Source: Bigelowiella natans CCMP2755 (lineage: Eukaryota > Cercozoa > Chlorarachniophyceae). From it: a DNA stretch of 63,138 nt. A program made the translations under genes and the position numbers. Location: positions 15,001 to 78,138 of the forward strand of contig ADNK01001280.1 in NCBI GenBank assembly GCA_000320545.1, read 5' to 3'. The notes beneath the pieces are model-generated. The model had not been told where the DNA came from. It saw only the letters and a program-made list of their open reading frames with translations, and did not search any database. Of this stretch, positions 25,901-36,414 are shown one piece after another (within the stretch, counting starts at the first letter, position 1; each line of letters opens with the position of its first letter).

Positions 25901-26001
25901 TAACGTTGTCTGCCGCTATTTAGGAGCGATGATGCCGCCGTTGACACATAGTAACGATCTTCATTTTCATTGTTCTGGTCCTTTTCATTTGAAAAAACCA
26001 T
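21098..26001 (-). CDS. UNC-93-like major facilitator superfamily transporter
   Basis: UNC-93/MFSD11-type proteins are 12-helix MFS members; some regulate K+ channels, and the substrate here is unknown. Exons from the ATG at 26001 down: a polar N-terminus (26001-about 25770); about 25567-25497 with PTQNLLTSLNGTLGYYSI, matching the T-A-Q-N-L-Q-T-S-L-N-G-x-L-G-Y family signature; 25450-25310 with a P-F-V-V-R-Y segment; 24982-24912; 24585-24320 with GMGACLLWTAEGLY, matching G-x-G-A-x-L-L-W-T-x-Q-G-x-Y; 24080-23910; 23830-23690 (one membrane helix); 22945-22867 (GYLWTTLTGDVITPALG); 22555-22440 with the MFS loop motif GSMSDRIGRVP; 22314-22240; 21640-21560; 21430-21330 (MWRSFTTAMMSLVGPFLPL); and 21160-21098 ending in a helix and stop. 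Order and spacing follow the family. Exon edges are approximate, and a Q/N-rich loop is inserted near 24.4 kb. Confidence 0.75.
21856..21902. repeat. (GATA)n/(GA)n microsatellite in an intron
   Basis: AGAGATAGAGATAGAGA-type run passing into GA. A second (GA)n lies at 22045-22091, and a (GAA)n tract at 22938-22971. Confidence 0.8.
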
Positions 26002-26645
26002 TGAGAATACAGGCGCCGAGACTTCGCCAACAGAAACACCTAGAGTACATTGTCGGGGGGCGGGAAAGAGGTAGTGGGTTATGTATCATCAAGCGCATTC
26101 GACCACGGGCATGAAATATTCTCCCTTCATCTCCTAGAATCATGATCGTCATCGTCTTCATCAATCAGACCTCTGTTCTTCTTCTTCTACTACTACTTTA
26201 CTACTACCATTACTACTGCTAAGAGTACTACTACTACTTCTACGAGAACTTGTGCTTGTAGTTCTTCTTCCTCTTCTCAGTTGAGATTTGAATTCCGATA
26301 ATAATAATCCGTTAGAACTACTACTACTACTACTACTACTACTACAACTACTTCTACCTCACTACTCTCCTCTCTCAATGGATCCTGGTTCCGAACGAAG
26401 AATTCAATTGAGGAAGATAGGTCTAATACATGTAGCATAAACTCCGAGAAAGAGACATATTTTTTGGTAAATTTTAAATATAGCACATGTTTGCAAGTCT
26501 TTTGTTCAAATTGTAGGCCAATTATAGATAAAATAGTTTGGCAATAGAACCCTTTGTCGCATTGCTACCAGGCGAAAGTACGCACACCAGTAGTAGTAAC
26601 AGGGGCGCAGCTCTGAGGTTGTTTGTTTAAGCTCGGCTTTCAATC
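26002..26645. promoter_or_regulatory. Shared 5' region between the divergent UNC-93-like and bS16 genes
   Basis: The two genes point away from each other, so this 644-bp gap should hold both promoters. It contains (CTT)n and (CTA)n tracts near 26180-26350, and I saw no clear TATA box. The part next to bS16 (26480-26640) is free of repeats. Confidence 0.45.
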
Positions 26646-27269
26646 ATGGGCCGCGTACACCTGCGCTTCCAAAGATGGGGTCGAAAAAGGCGTGCCTTTT
26701 ATAGGTTGGTTGCCGCAAATCCGACCAAGAAAAGGGATGGAAAATACATCGAACTTCTTGGGACATACAACCCCATCCTTCAAAAAGATGGCAAGAAGAT
26801 AGCAAGGCTGGAAGTCCTGGTTGGTATTCTTTAGAAATTTTTTCCTGTCCATTTGCTTCATCAAGTTGCAAACAATTAAGAACACAGCAGATAACTCTTT
26901 GTTCGTACATGTCAGAGAATCAAATATTGGCTTTCAGTTGGAGCTCAGCCCACTGGTGCAGCTGCCCAGCTCCTTTCAGATGCGGGACTCATTCCAGAGC
27001 TTCCTCGTCGAACAAATTTAAAAAAGAAACATATTGTAAAAGCCCAAGAAAACGGTTTGGATGGGGACATTCTAGATATGGTTCTGGGAGATGGGACAAA
27101 AGGCAGCCACATTGATACAACAGGATATGTTGTTGTGGATGAATCCGTAATCAAGAAAGCTGAAGAAGACCAGGATCGATATGAAATGAAGGATAATGAA
27201 GCTGCTATGGCTATTGATTCATCAGATCTACCGTTTGACAAATATGAACCCACAGAGGAAAAGTCTTAG
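26646..27269 (+). CDS. Organellar (bacterial-type) small-subunit ribosomal protein bS16
   Basis: A component of the mitochondrial or plastid 30S-type subunit. Exon 1 (26646-26819) encodes MGRVHLRFQRWGRKRRAFYR and the L-G-x-Y-N-P motif; exon 2 (26916-27269) starts RIKYWLSVGAQPTGAAA, the hallmark of the family. The 96-nt intron has GT-AG ends and keeps frame (58 + 118 codons including the stop). At 175 residues it is about twice bacterial S16; the extra is an acidic C-terminal tail with no known role. There is no presequence before the conserved start, as is common for mitochondrial S16. The exon junction lacks the two or three residues (usual N-x-E) expected before R-I-x-Y-W, so a slightly different splice is possible. 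Confidence 0.88.
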
Positions 27270-27573
27270 GTAAAGTACATATTCAACTTGAAACATCTAT
27301 CTCCCAAAATAATGGGGCTAAAGTAGAGTGACAGGCTATTAAAAAGTATTATTTTCAACTATGGTTGGAAGTACAAGAAACTGTTTGCCGTCGCGACTGC
27401 TATAATGGTTTCATGAACATGAGACACCGCCGATTGGTTCTTGATGTAGATCGTACACTAGGCTTGTATGATTGATGTTGCCGTAACGTCAGTCACGTAG
27501 TCTGGCGGCGATGATTCTGATGGGCTTAAGTAACACATGTCACATCTCCTTCGCTTGAAGATGCCAGTGCGAT

Positions 27574-27609
<36 letters not shown>

Positions 27610-29473
27610 GCGAAACGTAGAAGCTACATAGGAGACTACTTGAAGATTATGTGTAGGACGCATGCCATACGTTGGCTACCTAGCTACGGCGAGCTAGCTT
27701 CATCACCTGGCATGTGTGAGATTGACATTGATCAAGCCACATCTGATAGCAGCATGATTGGCATATCTGGACTAGCTAGTGGAGCACAATGAGCAGCCCA
27801 TCTGCTAGCCCTACTGCCTACTAGCCTAGCTACTAGCCTAGCAGCAGATAGCTAGATGTAGACCTAGAGACGGCAATTGCGACGTGGCCGCGCGCCTCGC
27901 TCAGCTAGCAGCATTGTCATTGCGTCGTACGCACGACTGCGCGATGCAGCATCTAGCATCGTGATTGCACAAATCTGTCTGGAGCTATGACTGCATGCAC
28001 AGTGCCGCAGCTTTCTCTCCAGTACGTCATCATGTGCGTCAGAGCGCGTAGTGAAACACATCATGCACAGTCGAGGGTGCCTTCATTTGGTCATGCAGCG
28101 CTAGAGCGTGGACAAGTGAACACATCTCCATCTCTAGATCTAGCCATGCTAGCATGCACAACGAGCGTCCGACGTCCTGGATGTTGATGTTGACACTAGG
28201 ACAGTCTAGCAGCAGCACGACGCATCTTACGCAGGCCACGATGCAGCCACGGCCACCACAGCCAGGCTAGCAGGCCCGGCTAGCCGGGCGTGATCTGCAA
28301 TCCCGGATTTTCGTTGCAAAATCCATTTTGCGATAATAGACACAGCAATACACTATATATATTATATATATTGTGTATATTGTGTATTGCATGTCTATCA
28401 TTGCGCGCGCATGCGTTCAAATTGCTTTCACATGCACATTGTGTCTGAACGCGATGTCGGTCATGCATGGGACCTTTTCGTTGCAAATTCCATGGTCATG
28501 CACGAAACGAATTGCGTTCAAATTTTTGTGACACCTCTCGGTTTTGTTTCCACATTTGTTCAACATTGGCACGAAATTCGTCCTTTCAATGTACGTCAAA
28601 ACCTCAAAAAACCATGTTTTGACCACATTGTGTCGAAAATGTGGATTTTTGCAGCCCACAACCCACTTGTCACGTGTTTGTGGTCACATGCACGCGCTGT
28701 GCTGCGCTTGCTAGTCGCCTGCGAGCTCGCATTTGCAAATTCGGACATCCTGATCACGCCAGGCGGGCCTGGCTGTCTAGCTGTGGTGGCCGTGAGCGCT
28801 GTGACATTGAATCTGTTTGCACACTGTTGGTCAAACTTCCGCTGTGATGTGTTTCATGTGCAATCAAGCACATCTTGTTTCAAGTCTGAAATGTCATGCA
28901 CGCGTTGTTTCGCGCAGCAGTTCGGCGTGTTTCCGCAAAACTTCCTTCTCATCACAACATGCATGTCAATGATCTTTTTAGCTTTTCATTTCGTCGTCGT
29001 GCGCATCACTGCAGCGGTGAGCTGGTTCCTCAAGTGACGTTGATGTGTGGTGTGCAGTCAATTGTGGGCAGCAAAGCAGGTGATCCACGTTTTCGATGAC
29101 GTTACACACGTCGCATCGTGCTTTAGCTAGTGCAGGGTCAGTCTAGCAGTGCACAGTCATGTACTTATGTGATTTAAATGACAATCTATCTGCTACACTA
29201 CGGCCCTAGATTGCTACCACATCATAGTCATGCATACATTCCACAAAAAGAAGTGATAATCAAATCGCCTTGCGCCTTGCGCGCACGGTGTCAATGGGTA
29301 CATGGCTATTTTTTAAATTGTGACACCAATCGATAACATATTCAATGAAAGTAATTCATTTGTGCGAAAACAATCGTAAATTGTCCACAATTTAAATCTG
29401 CAATGTAGCAATATGTCTTGATAATTCCTGGTTTAGGTAGTCATTTTCTCCGTCATTTTGTGAGAAGTGATGC
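27270..29473. other. Non-coding 3' region with an AT microsatellite and palindrome-rich islands
   Basis: This separates the convergent bS16 and bS20 genes. (AT)n lies at about 27576-27606. From 27640 to 28300 the sequence is dense in CTAGC, GCTAG and TGCATGC words. From 28390 to 29050 it changes to a TTG/CAA-rich texture like the 18.4-21.0 kb block. A 216-codon open frame at 28387-29037 has no conserved motif and sits in this biased sequence, so I do not call it. Confidence 0.5.
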
Positions 29474-30147
29474 TCATGCAGATTGCGGTGCTGCCTCGGG
29501 GGAATATAAACCATTTTCGATTAGGAGTTTCTTCCTCCAGGTTGCAATTCGAGACTTTTGTCTCGCACCAGTGTTCTTCTTCATCACACCTTTTGTAATT
29601 GCCTTATCGATTTCCTTGTAAGCCTCAGACATAAGTTTATCAGATGCTTGAAGATCAGCCTCGTTAGAAATTCCTCCTTTCTTAGCTTCGTCGATCGCTC
29701 GTAGGGCCTAATATGCAAAGATCGCAACATAAATTTGATTTTATATTTGAAATACACAAATTTTATATCTTCAATAATAATTGCTGTAGTTTATACCTTT
29801 TTCGTCCTTGTTTTCACAGCTGATTTGATTGCTTTATTGTAAATCCTATGTCTTTCACCCTGTCGGTCCCTTTTTCGGAGCTTTGCTTCTGGTACCCAAA
29901 CCATTTGTCTAGTGCTCGTTTGCAAAAATGGTGAAATAGCAATAGGTTGTGCAAAGGACGCACTGTTTGCTCGCCCTGTCAAGCCTAACGAGAGGGATTC
30001 AGACTCTGCAAAAGCTCCTGTAACCCCCCTGTAGCACAAGACCAATCCCAGCATTACGATGGCACCCATACAAAACTCCTTCAGGAAAGCAATCCGAGTT
30101 TCGGACCGCCGGGAAGCTGCCTTATCAATAATTTGAGAAACCTCCAT
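29474..30147 (-). CDS. Plastid-type ribosomal protein bS20 with a bipartite-like targeting leader
   Basis: bS20 binds 16S rRNA in the 30S subunit; it is present in plastids and bacteria and generally absent from mitochondrial ribosomes. Exon 1 (30147-29797, 117 codons) ends with the conserved basic helix RIYNKAIKSAVKTRTKK; exon 2 (29707-29474) continues ALRAIDEAKK and holds GVIKKNTGARQKSRI, the family signature (G-x-I-H-K-N-x-A-A-R-x-K-S). Mature bS20 is about 85-100 residues; here about 95 extra residues precede it, with a hydrophobic segment at about residues 28-47 (MGAIVMLGLVLCY, then GAFA) and then a Ser/Thr-rich, acid-poor stretch. That resembles a signal peptide plus transit peptide of a secondary plastid. 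If the true start is in an upstream exon (near 30383), the leader is longer. Confidence 0.82.
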
Positions 30148-30839
30148 GTCCTCTTCTGAATTTTAGGTGGTACATCGTGATAATTCATACGAAATTCATA
30201 CATACTACCCCCCTTTATAGAGTACGCGCAAGATCGTTTGGCACGATGAGGAACAACAGCCAAAATATGTATGAAACAGCATGTTGATATTGACTCATAT
30301 AGTGTACGTATTTCCTTCACTTTGATCAAATCAAAGGGGGAGAGGAATTGGGCGAGACCACGTGCGCAGAGGCTAGACACCATACCTTGCAGCTTGGGCT
30401 GTTAAGATTTATGAAACACCAAAGTAAAACAAATAAGTATTAAATTTACTATATTTTATCACCAGTGTCGACCTTATTGATGTCGTAATGGTTTATTTCC
30501 CCAATACCTTCTGAGGATTAAAAGACAAATGAAAGGAATGTTGAGCCGAAATAATAAACTTCTTACAGCCGATTGTCTTTGCCGGGTAATAACAAAAAAC
30601 TCCCGGTACAGATGACCACATCCTCGGATTTAAAACATTGGGGTTTTATTCGAATAGTTTGTTGATTTAGTCTGGAAAAAGATAAAATGTAGGATGAAAT
30701 GCAAAATATGTAAAGCGGGGAAGGGTTTGCACTTACGACTCAGATTGTATGTGCTCAACAATGATGTTAATAAAGAGCAGTTATTTATTTATTGCAAGTA
30801 TTTTGAAGTCGTACATATAGATTATAATACTTTTTTAAT
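30148..30839. promoter_or_regulatory. Region between divergent bS20 and RING genes
   Basis: It may contain a 5' exon of bS20 (open frame down from 30383) and both promoters. The part from 30420 to 30840 is AT-rich and without clear coding sequence. The exact transcription starts cannot be seen. Confidence 0.35.
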
Positions 30840-32322
30840 TACTTGAGCAAACTGAAAGAATATTTAGTTCGTACTTATCGGACCAAATGGCAACAGCTCG
30901 CAACCTCGCCATGTAAGATCGATGAGAAAAAGCTTGTGTTTAAGCTGGAAATAACGAATGGAAGTAATTATTATAATCGCCCGCTAGGTCTAAGTGACAC
31001 TATTCCCCACAACACACGGATCGAGAGCCTGTTACGGAAGAAATTATATCGAGACCCATGCCTTCGAACACATGCATAGAAGTCATCAGTTTGCTTGAAG
31101 ATTCTCCTCAACGCTTCAAAAAGCGTAAGCGAAACCTGAAGGAAGAAAAATCGGCACTGCACGACATTGGGACGAATCACATGGACGAAACTGAGCGAAC
31201 TGGGTCCAAATTTAGTTCAATTTCTTCCTCAAGTTTCAAGGAAGCACGAAAATTTTCGATGGCAAACTCCTCCTCGGGCTCCAATTTTGAATCGGATACT
31301 TACGGCAAACTCGATACTGATCTTTCGAGTATGCTTGGTAAAATGAAAGCACAAAAGATGCGACAGGGTATCAGGGAAAGAATTGAAGCGAAGTATGGAA
31401 CTGGGTACAGTAAATATCTAATTCACCATCCTATTCGACCCTTACATTTGATTCTGAAACAATTTTTTTGTATAGAAGAAGTCGCGAGAAGATGGAAGAG
31501 TTAAGCTGTGAGCAATGTCGCTGCGCATTAGAGCAGTGCTATGAGAATTTAGATGATGAAGTTGCAAAATTGACGAATCAACTTCAAAATTCGTTTATAC
31601 CTGAGAAAGAATTGGATCAGAAACGAATCCAACTTATAGAAGAGCAACACAGAATCTACGAGGCGTTTGCAATTGATGCGAGATTAAAGGAGTTAGCGAG
31701 GTCTTGTAAACTTAAATTGAACCTCCGCAGTATGGACTCGTCATTCTCTTTAAATTGATATCAGGTACTGGAAAAAATTCGTGAATATTGTTGAGGAAAG
31801 TTTTGGCGATCTAAAAATCATGTCATTTGAGACTTCCACAAGGGTAATTTGTTTTTTGCGTGAGTTTCCGGCGTATAATTTCTCCTTTACTCAAATTCAT
31901 AGATGGCAAGGCAAAGAATGAAGACAATGAATAACGAAATTGAAAGTCTCAAGTTCATAATCGATCAGCTGAAACAAGACCTGAAACGTAGAGATACGGA
32001 GGAGAAGGTTGATTACACATATCAAATGAACCTCAGAAGTTGAATGTACAATTTGTTTTCAAAGTCTCTTGGAAATCGTCTGGTTGAAATTCGGAGCAAA
32101 CAAAATGAAATCGGAAAAAAGGCGGCGAAAGTTTCCATTTCAGACGGTGCAGAGGAGGAAGAGTGCAGGATTTGCGTGGATAACCCAAAGAATACGGCTT
32201 TGTCATGTGGGCACAAAATGTGTCGAAATTGTTTAAGAAGCCTTCATTTAAGAAACATAAGCACCTGTCCATTCTGCCAAGCAGAGATCGAGTTTACCAT
32301 TTTCCTTAAGGATGTTATCTAA
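30840..32322 (+). CDS. RING-HC finger protein with coiled coil (probable E3 ubiquitin ligase)
   Basis: RING fingers recruit E2 ubiquitin-conjugating enzymes. The last exon (32065-32322) encodes CRICVDNP...LSCGHKMCRNC...CPFC, a complete C3HC4 pattern, 16 residues before the stop. Upstream exons: 31903-32007 (35 codons, strongly coiled-coil, NNEIESLKFIIDQLKQDLK); 31765-31843 (YWKKFVNIVEESFGDLK); about 31477-31698 with a second C-x-x-C pair (SCEQCRC) and helical heptads; and a basic, Ser-rich segment about 31100-31420. Open sequence at 30840-31000 looks like another exon. A C-terminal RING after coiled coils occurs in several E3 types, so the substrate cannot be inferred. The 5' end and first two junctions are unresolved. 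Confidence 0.68.
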
Positions 32323-33483
32323 TGAATACATGTTATTTGAATACAAAATAAACAACAAAATTTTGAGCGTTGAGTGCAACCTACCCGCCTTCTCGGGCCG
32401 AATACACATAAGATAGGACACATTACAAGAACATATTTGTAGTAAGCTAATCTGTATACATCGCGTTTAGTCGCACGGTTTTCTCTAGGGGGTGCTGAGT
32501 CACATGGCGTATTGAACAAGCTGCTGCTAAAATTAAGGTTGTAGCGGCATGAGCATTTCAAAACAAATCCGTTTCTAGTTTTTTATTTTCACAGCCTCTA
32601 ATGCAGCATCGCATGTAATATGCCGGACTACTATACGATATTAGTATATATTAGCGTATACGCAACGCGATGCAACACGAGCTAGAATGATTGACTGCAA
32701 AGTTCGGCGTTCTAGCTTTATTGGGGTTGTGTTCTCCCAAGCAAATTACGCAGCAGTGGGCATTGCAATACAGCTAGACAGGATACGCATGCATGCATGA
32801 TTCATTGACTGTTAGCTATGCCGGTATGCGTCGCGCTAGTATCTAGCTAGCTAGATAGACAATACGTATTTGTAATATATATGTGCAAAATCTTATACTA
32901 GAATGAATAGATATGTCACCATGGTCGAATGATGACATAATGATGATGATATCAGATAAGCGCTTGTATTGCATCTCATGTACGATGTTAGCACACCAAT
33001 TTGCTGAAATGTAATCGTTCATGCGTACGACTGCTGTGGCGGCGCGCAGATTTACTTAAATGTGCATCATGACATGCACAGCCACACTTGCTAGCTTCTG
33101 AGCGAGCATGCGTGTGGACACATTCATCCGCAAACTTGACATCTTGACATGCGTCATTGTGACACACTAGCACATGTAGATGTGTGGCTAGCTAGCGTAG
33201 CACATGCCACATCACAAGGCTACACGCAGTCCGTGCACTCCTTGCTAGACTAGAGTAGGCTCTAGTACGTGCATAGGCGCAAACACACACAGGCTCTAGT
33301 CTAGATTAGTTACTCACACACAAACTTTAAGACTGCAATATATATTATGGGTAATTTCGAAGAGCAGTAGCGGCAGTTACCTATCGCTACGATGAGTGTC
33401 GTACGTCTACGCCGGAGCATCAATGTACGACGACGACGGTGATGACGAAAATGTCAAAGTTTACATCGATCGTTCATAATCCA
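32323..33483. other. Intergenic stretch between convergent genes
   Basis: No gene seen. From about 32640 to 33340 it is an island of CTAGC/GCTAG/TGCATG words and tandem CTAG (for example 32838-32855). The flanks are ordinary AT-rich sequence. Confidence 0.5.
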
Positions 33484-34147
33484 TTATGACGTGATATCTG
33501 GTTTCATGTATACAGCTAAAGATGAAAGACCGAATAAAGCTTGGTCTGTACGTAAATTTGACCCAAATGTCACTTTCATCGAAGGACTGGAGTGAGGTAT
33601 TGTTACATCGATTGGCACCGAAAATTTGGAATCTGGATATCGAACTTTACCACAAATGTTCATCAATTGGTTACTATTTCGCTCTGTGTGAGACTGAGTC
33701 CACACTATGCTGCCATCCACCTGAAGATGAATATTACATGACTTTATTGCATGACATTTCATCTTGAAAGCTTTTGTTATAGAAGTTTATATCTGTGCAG
33801 TATTGCCAGTACCAAATCCTGTCGCTGCTTCGGCTTGATAATAGCTATCGTTATGTACATCGTAGTACTAGGAGGAGGAGTAGTGTACCTTAAGATAAGC
33901 TGTTTCTCCTTGCCAATCGTCTACAAAATGGACTGTAGCAACTAGTCGAATCTGGTAGCAATAAGGGAAGAGATATGGAGGAGATGAAGAAATGGAGGGG
34001 AAGAAACATTTCCAACATAGCTTTCAGAGATAGAAAGAGAAATAATATTAATTACTTTGCTTCTAGCAAAATAAGCCAAATCATATTTATGTAATTATCT
34101 TTCAATATATACATGTCCATGACACAAACACACACAAACACACGAAC

Positions 34148-34190
<43 letters not shown>

Positions 34191-34422
34191 TGATTGTATA
34201 CACACGAGATCATTAGGATAATATTTTAGTTGTAGGAAACAATACCATTTCATGGTGCCTAGGAATAGCAAATGTCCTGCTAAATGTGAGGTCATCTTCT
34301 CGATGCTGAAGCGAGAACTCTTCTTCTTCATCATCTTCCGATTTAACAGTCGGATATTTCGTTAAGATCGTTACACCCCCGCACGACATGTGATGATTGA
34401 GAGACCAACCAGTTGGCTAGCA

Positions 34423-34455
<33 letters not shown>

Positions 34456-35650
34456 TGAAGAGAAAAGAAAAAGAGAAATCCTGGAACTGAGCGAGCGATT
34501 TGAGATTATGACTAGGCAATCGATGGTGGAAAATAAGTTCTTTGTACCAATCTTCTAATTAATGTGTGGGTTTTTGTGACCACTTTCTTACCTGGCTAGG
34601 TGTGAATATTTCATGAGCAAGCAAAGCCCATTGGGGCACGCCTCTCACCTCCCAGCTTGAGACAGACATACCCTAAGCGTGGAGGACATTGTTGTTCGTA
34701 CACTCACTTTATGCGAATTTAAGATTAAAACTCTATCATCTTGTTCAATTGCATTATTTACACCTGCGCAGAAAATCTCGAAGAGTGTATCATTATGTGT
34801 CCAAGGCGGTCAACGTCTAAGAGATTCTGTTTGTATAGAAATGGGTAAGAAAGTTTAGTGACCCTCTTTTATCATTATGTACTCAAACTCTTATTCTATG
34901 TTGACCTTTTCATCTAGAAGAATCTCAAATTTTCCACTCGGAGAGACACCAATGCTGTACACAGAAGATCCAGCTCCCAGTCGGACTTGTGCGGACTGCC
35001 CATTCAACGCCTGCAGGCTTAGCTTCGAAGACATGTGGGGGGGAGGATGAGAAGACGGAGGATGATCCTCTGGAGATGGAGATGCAAAGCGCTTATGGTA
35101 GTATTGAGAATTATCAAGATGATGGTGGGTATCACTACTAATTCTACTACGGTATTTCCCATCCTCATTGTCATTTTGTTCGTCGTCATCACCGTTCAAC
35201 CAAGACGTTGCATGAGCATGTGGAAATTTTCCGCTGTGAAACTGAGGATCAAGTACTGGAGTGCTGCTATGAATAGTGTCACTACGATCGTTTTTCAAGC
35301 TATTTGCAATGTTATTGTCGGGAACCCCATATGAACGTGCAAGTGGAGATTTGCTAGGATGAGAAGCATTATGGAATGGGATATCATCGGAATCGTGCAC
35401 ATTCTCCCGCTTCTGCTGCTGTTGCCCATCTGCCGATCAGAACCCATTTTAGAAGGGGGTCATAGAAAGGAGGGAGGGAGGGAGGGAGGGAGGGAGGGAG
35501 GAAGAGCGGGGGGGGATGGGGGCATTCAAGGTCACCTGCTGATTCTTCTTCTCCAAGGTGAGTGGCTGCTGTAGTAGCAACCACCACACCTAGGAGGTAG
35601 ATCCATACAAAGATGAAGACGGCCTTACTTTTCTGATGATGCACCATCAT
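33484..35650 (-). CDS. Secreted or surface protein with a beta-sandwich-like W-x-G-E / F-G-S-N-L domain
   Basis: The first exon (35650-about 35530) starts with a basic n-region and a hydrophobic core (AVFIFVWIYLLGVVVATTAA), a clear signal peptide. A long polar, His/Ser/Pro-rich exon follows (about 35445-34900). Later exons read cleanly: about 34800-34715 (DRVLILNSHK), 34690-34590 (SVSSWEVRGVPQWALLAHEIF), 34412-34238 (PTGWSLNHHMSCGGVTI, then an acidic stretch, then FAIPRHHEM), 33938-33890 (VHFVDDWQGETAYLK), and the last exon to 33484 (VDGSIVWTQ, DVTIPH, VTFGSNL, LFGLSSLAVYM). The final three exons match a pattern I know from protist and algal extracellular proteins (F-x-D-x-W-D-G-E, V-D-G-x-x-V-W, V-T-x-P-H, F-G-S-x-L, D-E-S-x-G-I). 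The binding partner is unknown. A (CA)n tract (34131-34187) sits in the intron between the last domain exons. Confidence 0.6.
34128..34188. repeat. (CA)n microsatellite in an intron
   Basis: About 28 CA units with a few interruptions. It lies in the intron between exons 34412-34238 and 33938-33890 of the secreted-protein gene. Confidence 0.85.
35472..35520. repeat. (GGGA)n tract followed by G9: quadruplex-prone
   Basis: Seven GGAG/GGGA units, then a run of nine G and another GGGGG. It lies on the template side of the 5' part of the secreted-protein gene, probably in its first intron. Confidence 0.75.
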
Positions 35651-36414
35651 TGTTCATTGAGCAGTCATTCCAGCGAATTATTGGTCTATTCGTGATAATA
35701 TCTATCCTTCCAAAGGCTTCTGCTTGAGTCGATCGGTGTCTTCTTATTCTTATTCTTCTCCTTGTTCTTCTTCTTCTTTGTGTACTATCCTAAGTCAGTC
35801 AATGGTGTGTCTCGTCCCTTATCCTATTCCTCTGCTTCGGCTGATACTGCTGCCACCACTACTCAGCAGATTTGAATTTTTGAAACCAGATGATGATGAG
35901 GATGGTGACTACCGGTAGTATCATCTTTTGTTATGGTAATTCCTGATATTTCACCATTGCGACAACTACGTCTATTGTCGCAGTCGATGTCAGTTTCATA
36001 TTAAGGTCTGCGAGTAGATTTTTCTAAAGAATTTGGATCATTCGATGTTTTATCCTCCTTCTCCTCTAGTTGTTTTTGGATGAATTTTTAAACTGAATAA
36101 CATGCATGCATCTCAATTTACTCCTAACTAAGAATTTGGATCATTCGATGTTTTATCCTCCTTCTCCTCTAGTTGTTTTTGGATGAATTTTTAAACTAAA
36201 TAACAGGTATGCATCCCAGTTAACTCCAAACTAATAAAACGACGACGACGACGACGACGACGCCCATTGGCAGGAGCAGCAGCAGTTCGTAGCAGCAGTT
36301 GATAATAATCGATAATCTACTGCTTCGTCTACTACGTACGTGTGTTGCTTCGTGAGGACAAGGAAAAGGAAAACTCCATTCTTGAAGCAGTATTCTGTAT
36401 TCTGGAGACAGAAC
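35651..36414. promoter_or_regulatory. Divergent promoter region between the secreted-protein and Maf genes
   Basis: Contains (TTC)n tracts near 35740-35780, the 103-bp tandem duplication, and a (GAC)n tract at 36239-36262. I see no exon that clearly belongs to either gene. Confidence 0.4.
36027..36232. repeat. 103-bp tandem duplication upstream of the Maf gene
   Basis: Two direct copies, 36027-36129 and 36130-36232. The first 75 bp or so (from AAGAATTTGGATCATTCGAT) are almost identical; the last 25 bp differ at several positions. It lies 180 bp before the proposed Maf start, in the promoter or 5' UTR. Confidence 0.85.

Noticed and set aside
28387-29037. 216-codon open frame
   Set aside because: Composition follows the biased TTG/CAA-rich block, and no conserved segment or neighbouring exons were seen.
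33522-33767. 81-codon plus-strand frame
   Set aside because: Antisense shadow of the last exon of the secreted-protein gene, whose minus-strand frame has the conserved motifs.
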